Shown here: positions 1 through 5,542 of the stretch, one piece after another
How positions within the stretch are numbered: the first letter of the stretch is position 1
How the letters are laid out: each line of letters starts with the position of its first letter
Source of the DNA: Bacillota bacterium
GTDB lineage: Bacteria > Bacillota > Clostridia > Clostridiales > Clostridiaceae
Direction of reading: 5' to 3'
DNA: 6,647 bases
Assembly: GCA_023435985.1 (NCBI GenBank)
Contig: JAEZKY010000250.1
Span: 1 to 6,647, forward strand
Notes under the pieces: model-generated
What the model saw: the letters and a program-made list of their open reading frames with translations, nothing else
Databases searched by the model: none
What the model was told of the DNA's origin: nothing
Program-made: the position numbers and the translations under genes

Positions 1-390
1 CTGTGAAGCAAGAGATGCATACAATCCACCATTACAATTTGTTAATCCTGCAAGAATTGCAAGTGGTGATAATCCAAGCACCCCGGCAGGACCAAAAACT
101 TTTCCAACAATTATACCTATACCAGCACCTACAATAAATTTTCCTACTATTAACAGGACTCCTTTCTTTAATGCTTTTGGTGCCAATTTAAAATGTATTT
201 GTGAGCCAATTAAAAACATAAAACAAGCTAAAATTGGTGATGATGCTGATGCACTAAATAATGCTGTTGTAAATCCTCCGATTTTTAAAAACTGTGGAAA
301 AAAAGTATTAACTAATACTCCTAGAAAAAGTGGAACAACCATCATACCACCTGGGATTTTATCAAGGGTTTTCTTAATTGGAATTTGCAT
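1..390 (-). CDS. KdgT-family 2-keto-3-deoxygluconate permease-like carrier, N-terminal part (3' end off window)
   Basis: This is the N-terminal 130 residues of an integral membrane carrier; the rest lies beyond the left edge. The frame stays open from the ATG (complement of 388-390) to base 1. The start is supported by AGGAGG (complement of 398-403), 7 nt upstream. Residues 11-24 read KIPGGMMVVPLFLG, very close to the N-terminus I remember for E. coli KdgT. Further on, NCNGGLYAS at about residues 119-127 matches the NGGLYAS core of that family. Several hydrophobic stretches (about 16-31, 45-66, 78-97, 101-117) fit membrane spans. KdgT proteins take up 2-keto-3-deoxygluconate by cation symport in pectin/hexuronate catabolism. 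Here the upstream neighbour on the same strand is malic enzyme rather than kduD, kdgK or kdgA, so the true substrate may be another keto or hydroxy acid. Family call is fairly sure; substrate is not. Confidence 0.82.
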   Translation of the reverse strand, partial: MQIPIKKTLDKIPGGMMVVPLFLGVLVNTFFPQFLKIGGFTTALFSASASSPILACFMFLIGSQIHFKLAPKALKKGVLLIVGKFIVGAGIGIIVGKVFGPAGVLGLSPLAILAGLTNCNGGLYASLASQ

Positions 391-397
391 ATTTATA

Positions 398-403
398 CCT
401 CCT
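398..403 (-). promoter_or_regulatory. Shine-Dalgarno site of the KdgT-like gene
   Basis: The minus strand reads AGGAGG here, 7 nt before the ATG, inside TAGGAGGTATAAAT. It fixes the start of the partial permease gene. Confidence 0.85.
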
Positions 404-510
404 AAATCTTATGATCTTAAATATTTGTATTTTAAATTTATAATTTTTTAATTTGTACAACTCTCTTATAACCTTGTGGGATTCTCTTACTTTCTAATCT
501 CCGTTATCGT

Positions 511-541
511 CTACATAAATCCTATGTTTTAGTTTATGTAG
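511..541 (-). promoter_or_regulatory. Hairpin in the long gap between malic enzyme and the KdgT-like gene
   Basis: CTACATAAA (511-519) and TTTATGTAG (533-541) form a perfect 9-bp inverted repeat around a 13-nt loop. No T-run follows on either strand, so it is not a classical terminator. It could be an operator for a regulator of the permease gene or part of a structured leader RNA. The flanking minus-strand leader (about 400-600) is less AT-only than ordinary clostridial spacers, but I do not recognise a riboswitch in it. Confidence 0.45.
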
Positions 542-628
542 TTTCAAATCGCTTTTACATTATCTGTTTACCAATATATGAACTCTATATCTTCGCTACC
601 AATATTTTTATAATTATAAATGTACTCA

Positions 629-1801
629 TTATTTTCTAGCAATTCCGCTTTCTCTTGCTGCTTTAGCAATTGCTTCTGCTACTTTAACAGCAACATTTTT
701 ATCTAACGCACTTGGAATTACGTTATTTTCATTTAACTCTTCAGTTTTTATATAATTAGCAATTGCATATGCAGCACCAATCTTCATCTCTTCATTTATT
801 TCCTTTGCTCTAACATCTAACGCTCCTCTAAATATTCCTGGAAATGCTAAAACATTGTTTATTTGATTTGGAAAATCTGATCGTCCTGTTCCTATGACTT
901 TTGCCCCTGCTGCTTTAGCTTCATCTGGCATTATTTCTGGTGTTGGATTTGCCATTGCAAATATTATTGCATCTCTGTTCATTGATTTAACCATATCAGC
1001 TTTTAATATCCCTGGAGCTGATACTCCTATGAATACATCTGCGTTAACCAAAGCATCTGCAAGACTTCCTTTTATATTATCTGGATTTGTTATTTCAGCT
1101 AAAGCCTCTTTAGCATCATCAATTTTTTCCATTCCTCTATATAAAATTCCTACTTTATCACAAGCAATTAGATTTTTAACTCCTGAAGATAATAATAATT
1201 TAGTTATCGCAGTTCCAGCAGCTCCAGCTCCATTTACTACTACTTTTATATCTTCAAGCTTTTTATCTACTACTTTAAGTGCATTTATAACACCTGCAAG
1301 TACTACAATTGCTGTTCCATGTTGATCATCATGGAATACTGGAATATCAACTACTTTTTTTAGTTTTTCTTCAACTTCAAAACATCTTGGAGCTCCAATA
1401 TCTTCTAAGTTTATCCCTCCAAAAGTTGGAGCTATTAATTTAACTACATTTACAATTTCGTCAACATCTTTAGTATCTACTAATATAGGAAATGCATCTA
1501 CATCTGCAAATTCTTTAAATAATATTGCTTTTCCTTCCATTACTGGCATTCCAGCCATTGGCCCTATATCTCCAAGTCCAAGAACTGCTGAACCATCTGT
1601 AACTACAGCTACTAAATTACCTTTCGAAGTATATTTGTATACGTTTTCCCAATCTTCATGAATTTTTCTACAAGGTTCTGCAACTCCTGGAGTATATGCA
1701 AGACTTAAATCCTCTCTTGTCTCAACCTTAACTCTTGATGTAACTGAAATCTTGCCTTGTTTTTCTTCATGTAACTTTAAACTTTCTTCAAAATAATTCA
1801 T
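629..1801 (-). CDS. NAD-type malic enzyme (oxaloacetate-decarboxylating malate dehydrogenase)
   Basis: Cytoplasmic enzyme that oxidatively decarboxylates L-malate to pyruvate and CO2. The 390 residues match the short bacterial form. In order it shows YTPGVAEPCR (36-45, general-acid Tyr36), VTDGSAVLGLGDIGP (67-81), MEGKA with general-base Lys91, INLEDIGAPRCFEVE (130-144) and FHDDQHGTA (156-164). Glu133, Asp134 and Asp159 are the expected divalent-metal ligands. A Rossmann loop GAGAAG spans 191-196, followed by ANPTPEIMP and GRSDFPNQINNVLAFPGIFRG. Asp215 at the end of the second Rossmann strand favours NAD over NADP (inference). The frame is open 9 codons further upstream, to 1828, but AGGAG lies 8 nt before the ATG at 1801 and inside that extension, so 1801 is the better start. 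All catalytic residues are present. The KdgT-like gene lies 238 bp downstream on the same strand with no clear terminator between. The gene symbol (maeA/maeB/ytsJ type) is not assigned because cofactor use is unproven. Confidence 0.95.
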   Translation of the reverse strand: MNYFEESLKLHEEKQGKISVTSRVKVETREDLSLAYTPGVAEPCRKIHEDWENVYKYTSKGNLVAVVTDGSAVLGLGDIGPMAGMPVMEGKAILFKEFADVDAFPILVDTKDVDEIVNVVKLIAPTFGGINLEDIGAPRCFEVEEKLKKVVDIPVFHDDQHGTAIVVLAGVINALKVVDKKLEDIKVVVNGAGAAGTAITKLLLSSGVKNLIACDKVGILYRGMEKIDDAKEALAEITNPDNIKGSLADALVNADVFIGVSAPGILKADMVKSMNRDAIIFAMANPTPEIMPDEAKAAGAKVIGTGRSDFPNQINNVLAFPGIFRGALDVRAKEINEEMKIGAAYAIANYIKTEELNENNVIPSALDKNVAVKVAEAIAKAARESGIARK

Positions 1802-1809
1802 TTGAAACA

Positions 1810-1814
1810 CTCCT
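1810..1814 (-). promoter_or_regulatory. Shine-Dalgarno site deciding the malic enzyme start
   Basis: The minus strand reads AAAGGAGTG over 1808-1816, with AGGAG 8 nt from the ATG at 1801. A start at the earlier in-frame ATG (1828) would place this site inside the coding region and has no comparable site in front of it. Confidence 0.85.
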
Positions 1815-1882
1815 TTTATTTTAAACATTTACATCTTATACATGATATTTTATTATTGCTTGGTGTAAGTAGATGGTATCAT

Positions 1883-1911
1883 TTTATCTGAAAATTTAAA
1901 ATATTTAGCAA
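1883..1911 (-). promoter_or_regulatory. Possible sigma-A promoter of malic enzyme
   Basis: On the minus strand TTGCTA (1906-1911), a 17-nt spacer and GATAAA (1883-1888) have promoter-like spacing, with about 4 of 6 consensus bases in each box. It would give a leader of about 75 nt. The surrounding DNA is so AT-rich that chance matches are common, so this is only a candidate. Confidence 0.3.
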
Positions 1912-2038
1912 CTTTAAAATATATTTTGTAAATTAAGAATACTTTGTATTTATTTTAACAATGTTTTCACTGCTTTATGAATGCGAATTTTATCTTGTAT
2001 TTTTAAACTCTGTAAACATTCTAATCAATGACCAAAAT

Positions 2039-2070
2039 AATAAACCATTCGAAAAATCGAATGGTTTATT
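2039..2070. terminator. Strong terminator-like hairpin with no gene ending nearby
   Basis: A perfect 14-bp inverted repeat, AATAAACCATTCGA (2039-2052) and TCGAATGGTTTATT (2057-2070), encloses a 4-nt AAAA loop. The arms end in T-rich sequence on both strands: TTTATTTAAATA on plus, TTTATTATTTTGG on minus. It therefore resembles a bidirectional intrinsic terminator. Both flanking genes point away from it, so it terminates neither. It may end an unannotated small RNA, attenuate a long malic enzyme leader, or remain from a deleted gene. Confidence 0.6.
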
Positions 2071-2189
2071 TAAATACTTATAATAATCCTTTTATTTAAT
2101 ATATTTGATTTTAATAATTACACTCACCATAATATCTCTTAAGAATAATTTAAGTCCTAAAGCATATTCACATTACATATAATTATTTA

Positions 2190-2211
2190 AAACTATTTAT
2201 TTTGATAGTTT
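2190..2211. repeat. Short inverted repeat upstream of the DUF6512 gene
   Basis: AAACTAT and ATAGTTT form a perfect 7-bp inverted repeat with an 8-nt loop, 52 nt before the DUF6512 start codon. It could be an operator. It is short and AT-rich, so chance is possible. Confidence 0.25.
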
Positions 2212-2245
2212 ACAAATCTACCACAAATAAATAATTAATTTTATT

Positions 2246-2250
2246 GGAGG
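2246..2250 (+). promoter_or_regulatory. Unusually distant Shine-Dalgarno site of the DUF6512 gene
   Basis: GGAGG lies 13 nt upstream of the ATG at 2264, longer than the 6-9 nt seen for most other genes here. An in-frame TAA at 2258-2260 precludes an earlier start, so the spacing is real if the ATG is used. Translation may be somewhat weak. Confidence 0.65.
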
Positions 2251-2263
2251 CATAACTTAAATC

Positions 2264-2809
2264 ATGGAAAACATTCTTATTAATCCAGCTTCTTGGTTCA
2301 TTCTCGGCATTCCATTCATCTTTATACTTGGTTCTTTAGCACATTTTGCATATAAATGGAGTGGTAAATCAATTATCTTAGGAATTTTCACCCCAGTCAA
2401 TGAAAGTATCTGGGAACATCTAAAGCTTTCCACTTATCCTATTTTTCTTTGGTACTTCTTAGGATTTATATTATTAGAAGATAAAATAAACATATATAGA
2501 TTGTATATCTGTTATATTATTTCAGTTATTGTAAGTATGGTTGTTATAATTTCTTTTTACTACACTTATACAGGCGCCTTTGGAATTCACTCATTATTTC
2601 TTGACATATTTTCATTATTTTTAGGGCTTTCAATTGCTCAATGCGTATCCTTATATATATACAATCATGCTAAATTAACTACTCTTGACTTTTATTTATC
2701 TATTATTATCGGTACATTAGTAATTATTTGCTTTACATTATTTACTTTTAATCCACCTAAATTTCCTATTTTTATGGATCCTGAAAGTAAACAATATGGA
2801 ATTAACTAG
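2264..2809 (+). CDS. DUF6512 family integral membrane protein
   Basis: A 181-residue membrane protein of unknown function. About five hydrophobic segments are visible (11-29, 57-72, 79-99, 110-132, 143-161). Two conserved soluble stretches match what I recall of DUF6512 from Clostridia. One is a loop at 33-54 containing SGKSIILGIFTPVNESIWEH, between the first two spans. The other is a C-terminal NPPKFPIFMDPESKQYGI motif (163-180). Length is typical of the family and nothing is broken. It stands alone: it is divergent from malic enzyme and convergent with the VC0807-type gene, so the neighbourhood suggests no pathway. No signal peptide beyond the first span is evident. Function is unknown; the family call rests on remembered motifs. 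Confidence 0.8.
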   Translation: MENILINPASWFILGIPFIFILGSLAHFAYKWSGKSIILGIFTPVNESIWEHLKLSTYPIFLWYFLGFILLEDKINIYRLYICYIISVIVSMVVIISFYYTYTGAFGIHSLFLDIFSLFLGLSIAQCVSLYIYNHAKLTTLDFYLSIIIGTLVIICFTLFTFNPPKFPIFMDPESKQYGIN

Positions 2810-2824
2810 ATAGTACAACAAAAA

Positions 2825-2859
2825 AGAAAGTATAGATATCTATATTACCTATGCTTTCT
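2825..2859 (-). terminator. Terminator of the PadR-flavoprotein-VC0807 unit
   Basis: Arms 2825-2835 and 2849-2859 pair over 11 bp, with one T-G wobble, around a 13-nt loop. On the minus strand the hairpin runs straight into TTTTTT, the classical intrinsic pattern, so it closes the minus-strand unit. On plus the hairpin starts 16 bp after the DUF6512 stop but no T-run follows, so it may stop that convergent transcript less well. Confidence 0.75.
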
Positions 2860-2941
2860 CGCTTAAAATAACTCAAACTACCCAAAAGTATAACACAGAT
2901 ATATCATTATTAGTATAGCCCTCAAAGTCAATTCTATATAA

Positions 2942-3595
2942 TTATGAGATTTCTATTTCTTTTGATATACTTTTTCTTTTAGAATACCATTTAGGAAACA
3001 TAATTGAAAATCCTAGCATAAGTGGACTTGAAATATTCCCATATACTGTGCTAACTGCATAGTAAGCACTTACTGAAACAGAGTATAATAATATGATTCT
3101 TAATGCTGCTTGGCTTATATTTAGGAGCCCCCATGCAATAGAAAGAATTCTCCAAGCTTTTATTAGTTGAGGTCTGTTTTTAACCTCTTTAGGTGCATTT
3201 TTTAAATAACTTTGCTCAACTATTATTTGAATTAATGATTTTTTAAAAAGTAAAGATCCAAAAAACATTGCAGCATATAAAATGTCTTGCACTATTGGAG
3301 ATATTAAATAGAAACTTGGATTTTTTGAAATAATAGTTCCAATTAATCCACTTCCAGCAAAAACAGCACTTATTGTAGCAAGAGCATTTAACTCATGATC
3401 TTTAATATAATTGATTAAAACTACACCTATGCTCCACCCTCCTGATAAAACTATTCCTTCAAAAGTCATTCCATTCCTATCTAATATTGAAAAAATTATA
3501 ATAGGAATTATAGCACTTATGACGAAATCTTTGTTAAATATATTTCTTAATATTGAATATTTTTTACTTGGATTCTCTTTAGATGGCTCCTCCAT
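2942..3595 (-). CDS. VC0807-family-like integral membrane protein
   Basis: A 217-residue multi-span membrane protein with a basic N-terminal tail. Hydrophobic segments lie at about 24-38, 47-64, 71-89, 95-118, 150-172 and 188-200, with a charged cytoplasmic-looking loop at 119-147. The pattern, including the SGGWSIGVVLINYIK stretch (51-65) and the C-terminal PKWYSKRK (201-208), resembles the VC0807 family of small membrane proteins, sometimes labelled septation protein A-like. That assignment is from memory and moderate. The ATG at 3595 has AGAGGGG upstream with about 9 nt spacing. It follows the flavoprotein gene by 37 bp and precedes the terminator, so it is the last gene of the PadR-controlled unit. 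Function unknown; the context suggests a membrane step in the same stress or ligand response. Confidence 0.65.
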   Translation of the reverse strand: MEEPSKENPSKKYSILRNIFNKDFVISAIIPIIIFSILDRNGMTFEGIVLSGGWSIGVVLINYIKDHELNALATISAVFAGSGLIGTIISKNPSFYLISPIVQDILYAAMFFGSLLFKKSLIQIIVEQSYLKNAPKEVKNRPQLIKAWRILSIAWGLLNISQAALRIILLYSVSVSAYYAVSTVYGNISSPLMLGFSIMFPKWYSKRKSISKEIEIS

Positions 3596-3633
3596 AATAT
3601 ATTTCCCCTCTTATCGTAAATTTAATTTTGCAT

Positions 3634-4338
3634 TTATTTTGCCCAATTTGCATTAGCATTTTTCACATAAAGCTCAGAATCAATTACATCCTTATCAAGG
3701 ATAGCTTGTGTCTCAGCTTTTACGTACCCTAATCTGATTACCTCTCTTCCAGCACTTCTTAAAGCTGAAAAAAATGGTTCATATAATTTTTGAAGTTCAC
3801 TGTTAGTGTTTATTGCATTTAATATTCCACCTTGTCCACACAAAATAGCCGCTGTTAAATTCCCCTTTGTCATAACATTGAAAGTTTCTACTAATCCAGA
3901 GAAATTATAATTTCCAGGAAAACCACAATTGGAGATCAATACATTTTTAACAGGATGCTCCTTTTCATAACGTTTAGGATGACTGTATTTATCTCCTACT
4001 TTAATTATATTTCCTTTAACTAATGGAATTTTACGATCCATGAAATCTTTCATTATACCTGTAACAGTAAATACATATAACGGTGTAGCATAAACAATTG
4101 CATCAGCTTCTGATACTTTATCTAATAATTCTTCCATGTCATCTTTATGAATGCATTTCCCTGGAGTTTTTGTCCAGCAGGTAAAACATCCTTCACAGTG
4201 CTTAATGTCTTTATCCTTTAAGTAAACTGTTTCTGTTTCTGCACCTGCCTCCTCACATCCTTTAAGAAATTCTACTAAAAGAACTTCTGTATTCCCTTTT
4301 GCTCCTCTTGGACTACCATTTACTGCTAAAACTTTCAT
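3634..4338 (-). CDS. Flavodoxin-fold NAD(P)H-dependent oxidoreductase, iron-sulfur-flavoprotein type
   Basis: A 234-residue soluble flavoprotein of the NADPH-dependent FMN reductase/flavodoxin-like family. The N-terminus MKVLAVNGSPRGAKGNT carries the FMN phosphate-binding loop (8-17), and TPLYVFTVTG (85-94) is the second flavin-contact motif. Cys48, Cys51, Cys54 and Cys62 form CxxCxxCx7C. This fits the compact CX2CX2CX4-7C motif that binds a 4Fe-4S cluster in archaeal iron-sulfur flavoproteins. Whether this protein holds a cluster is inferred. It would pass electrons from NAD(P)H or ferredoxin to a small acceptor such as a quinone, nitro compound or oxidant. The start has AAGGAGTG just upstream. 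It lies 21 bp after PadR, so the two are surely co-transcribed. It is longer than the minimal 180-190-residue members because of a C-terminal extension. Confidence 0.88.
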   Translation of the reverse strand: MKVLAVNGSPRGAKGNTEVLLVEFLKGCEEAGAETETVYLKDKDIKHCEGCFTCWTKTPGKCIHKDDMEELLDKVSEADAIVYATPLYVFTVTGIMKDFMDRKIPLVKGNIIKVGDKYSHPKRYEKEHPVKNVLISNCGFPGNYNFSGLVETFNVMTKGNLTAAILCGQGGILNAINTNSELQKLYEPFFSALRSAGREVIRLGYVKAETQAILDKDVIDSELYVKNANANWAK

Positions 4339-4359
4339 TTAAAACACTCCTTAAAAATT

Positions 4360-4920
4360 TTATAAATTATTTAATGATTTCAATTGTTGTATTGTTTCCT
4401 CACACCATCTTATTCTTGCTTCTTCTCCTAGTTTTCCATACATAACCGTGCTTAAATATAACGTTAATTCCTTTTTGTTTATATTCGTATGTTCAGATTT
4501 GAAAAATCTCTCAATTTCTGAATACTTTTTCAGTTCTTCTTCACACTGCTCCCTTAACTTTTCAACTTTTTCAAGAACACTCTCTATTGGGATATCTTTA
4601 GATAAAAATATCTTTAATAAAAACTCTGATCTAATTGGATTATTTTCAACAGGAAGCTTAAGCCATTCTTCTAATTCTTCTCTACCTTTTTGTGTAATTG
4701 AATATATATTTTTAGAAGGTCTTCCTTCTGTTTGTGTCACCTCTTTTGTTATTAATTCTTCGTCCTCCATTCTTTGAAGTACTGGATATATGTGTCCATA
4801 ATTTTCATTCCAAAAATATCCTATGGAAGAATCACAAAATTTCTTAATATCATATCCAGATCCAGACATTAAATTAAGTACTCCTAATAATGCGTATTTC
4901 GTTTTGTTAACCTTTGCCAT
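4360..4920 (-). CDS. PadR family transcriptional regulator
   Basis: A 186-residue cytoplasmic DNA-binding regulator. Residues about 8-82 form the PadR winged helix: ALLGVLNLMSGSGYDIKKF, the recognition-helix region NYGHIYPVLQRMEDEELI, and the wing TEGRPSKNIYSITQKG. Residues about 93-180 form the helical dimerisation/effector domain (Vir_act_alpha_C type) with a long charged coiled-coil stretch (111-140). It is a full-length two-domain PadR. PadR proteins usually repress themselves and neighbouring detoxification or transport genes until a small, often phenolic or drug-like, ligand binds. The start is set by AGAGGTGA 6 nt upstream. It is first in the unit with the flavoprotein and the VC0807-like gene. 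The promoter carries a palindrome across its spacer, which points to autorepression. The ligand is unknown. Confidence 0.93.
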   Translation of the reverse strand: MAKVNKTKYALLGVLNLMSGSGYDIKKFCDSSIGYFWNENYGHIYPVLQRMEDEELITKEVTQTEGRPSKNIYSITQKGREELEEWLKLPVENNPIRSEFLLKIFLSKDIPIESVLEKVEKLREQCEEELKKYSEIERFFKSEHTNINKKELTLYLSTVMYGKLGEEARIRWCEETIQQLKSLNNL

Positions 4921-4926
4921 TTGTAT

Positions 4927-4985
4927 TCACCTCTGATATATTTCACTCTGATATATTGTAAATATATTATATCACCCTGATATAT
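4927..4985 (-). promoter_or_regulatory. Three iterated putative PadR operator motifs
   Basis: Read on plus, copies are TCACCCTGATATAT (4972-4985), TCACTCTGATATAT (4943-4956) and TCACCTCTGATATAT (4927-4941, one extra C). The distal copy is part of a perfect 7-3-7 palindrome, TATATCA-CCC-TGATATA (4968-4984), which fills the promoter spacer and overlaps the -10. The proximal copy contains the padR Shine-Dalgarno site. Binding by the adjacent PadR is inferred from position and symmetry. Confidence 0.65.
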
Positions 4986-4993
4986 AAAAACAA
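4966..4993 (-). promoter_or_regulatory. Sigma-A promoter of the padR unit
   Basis: The minus strand shows TTGTTT (4988-4993), a 16-nt spacer and a perfect TATAAT (4966-4971). The predicted transcript starts about 4959, giving a leader of roughly 39 nt before the ATG at 4920. It is the best promoter match in the window. Confidence 0.75.
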
Positions 4994-5039
4994 TACTTTT
5001 TTTGATTAAAATTAAAAAATCACAAGTTAGAACCTAAAA

Positions 5040-5060
5040 AAAATCCCTATAAGGGATTTT
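5040..5060 (-). terminator. Terminator behind the LysR remnant
   Basis: AAAATCCCT (5040-5048) and AGGGATTTT (5052-5060) make a perfect 9-bp stem with a 3-nt loop. On minus the stem runs into TTTTTTTT, giving an intrinsic terminator. It sits 41 bp after the stop of the lysR remnant and upstream of the padR promoter, so it insulates the padR unit. Confidence 0.8.
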
Positions 5061-5101
5061 ATCTAAAACTTCAAATCTTTACTTCTTAGCTTTTAACTTA
5101 C

Positions 5102-5392
5102 CTAACTCCATCTACTACAGTTTTCAAAAGTTATTTCAATTAGTTTCTTCATTGCAGTTGATTGATTTTTATTTTTATGATATATAAGCCAAGTTGCATA
5201 TTTATCAAAGTTTACATCTAATTCTATCATTTTAAGATTATCCTCAAATATTTCCTTTTTAACAGCATAGAGAGGAAGAATAGAAATTCCAAGACCGTTA
5301 ATTACACATTTTTTAATAGCTTCTATGCTCGAAAACTCTAAAGGATTTACATGCTTTATCTTATTTTGTTTTAAATAATTCTCAAAATATAT
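5102..5392 (-). pseudogene. LysR-type regulator remnant (C-terminal effector domain only)
   Basis: An open minus-strand frame of 96 codons ends in TAG at 5102-5104. It contains NPLEFSSIEAIKKCVINGLG, then ISILPLYAVKKEI, then YATWLIYHKNKNQSTAMKKL. These are characteristic of the last strand-helix elements of the LysR substrate-binding domain. A complete LysR protein has about 290-300 residues, so roughly the first 200, including the winged helix-turn-helix, are missing. The frame opens just after a TGA at 5393-5395 with no suitable start codon or RBS. The spacer to the PfpI gene (5393-5542) holds no DNA-binding domain in any frame I read. The terminator downstream is intact, so decay was by loss of the 5' part. 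It probably once regulated the divergent PfpI gene, a common LysR layout. It is unlikely to be functional. Confidence 0.82.
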
Positions 5393-5415
5393 TCATTAAC
5401 TTCAATCATTTCAAT

Positions 5416-5444
5416 TTTACTGATTGCTCCTTAACTACTATACT
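5416..5444 (+). promoter_or_regulatory. Candidate promoter of the DJ-1/PfpI gene
   Basis: TTTACT (5416-5421), a 17-nt spacer and TATACT (5439-5444) form a reasonable sigma-A promoter, giving a leader of about 90 nt before the ATG at 5543. It lies in DNA where the 5' part of the divergent lysR gene would be expected. The PfpI promoter may therefore have been rearranged together with the regulator. This is a consensus match only. Confidence 0.4.
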
Positions 5445-5542
5445 AAAAATGTACAAACTCATACCTTAAAAATTAATTTTAAAGTATTAAGATTTTATAC
5501 ACTTGTATTATTAAAAAAATCAAAATAAGGAGATGCCTAGTT

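Larger units (their letters stand above)
1802..2263. other. Gene-free divergent intergenic region (462 bp)
   Basis: The region lies between malic enzyme (minus) and the DUF6512 gene (plus). It holds the malic enzyme leader and candidate promoter, a strong hairpin at 2039-2070, and a weaker inverted repeat AAACTAT (2190-2196) / ATAGTTT (2205-2211) in front of DUF6512. No open frame in it has a ribosome-binding site or recognisable protein. No tRNA or known riboswitch is visible. Confidence 0.6.

Noticed and set aside
607..620. Perfect 14-bp palindrome TTTATAATTATAAA after the malic enzyme stop, considered as a terminator
   Set aside because: It has no loop, is entirely AT and has no U-tract, so it would not form a stable terminator hairpin.
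894..1325. Plus-strand open frame of 143 codons opposite malic enzyme
   Set aside because: It lies wholly within the convincing malic enzyme gene on the other strand, has no RBS and resembles no protein.
1961..2083. Short plus-strand ORF of 40 codons crossing the orphan hairpin
   Set aside because: No Shine-Dalgarno site precedes the ATG, the ORF reads through the terminator-like stem, and the peptide has no recognisable feature.
3411..3656. Plus-strand open frame of 81 codons
   Set aside because: Antisense to the VC0807-like gene and the end of the flavoprotein gene, with no RBS and no family resemblance.
4448..4777. Plus-strand open frame of 109 codons, Ser-rich
   Set aside because: Antisense shadow of the PadR gene; the serine runs come from complemented Glu/Lys codons.
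4927..4985. Repeats upstream of padR considered as a CRISPR-like array
   Set aside because: The repeats are only 14-15 nt, unevenly spaced by 1-15 nt, and embedded in a promoter, which fits operators and not CRISPR.
5367..5409. Possible short reading frame MIEVNEYILRII on minus, considered as a surviving lysR N-terminus
   Set aside because: The nearest AAGGAG is about 17 nt from the ATG, the peptide ends after 12 codons, and it is out of frame with the remnant. It cannot be shown to be the original start.
5469..5480. 12-bp AT palindrome AAAATTAATTTT upstream of the PfpI gene
   Set aside because: Low-complexity AT palindromes are expected by chance in DNA this AT-rich.
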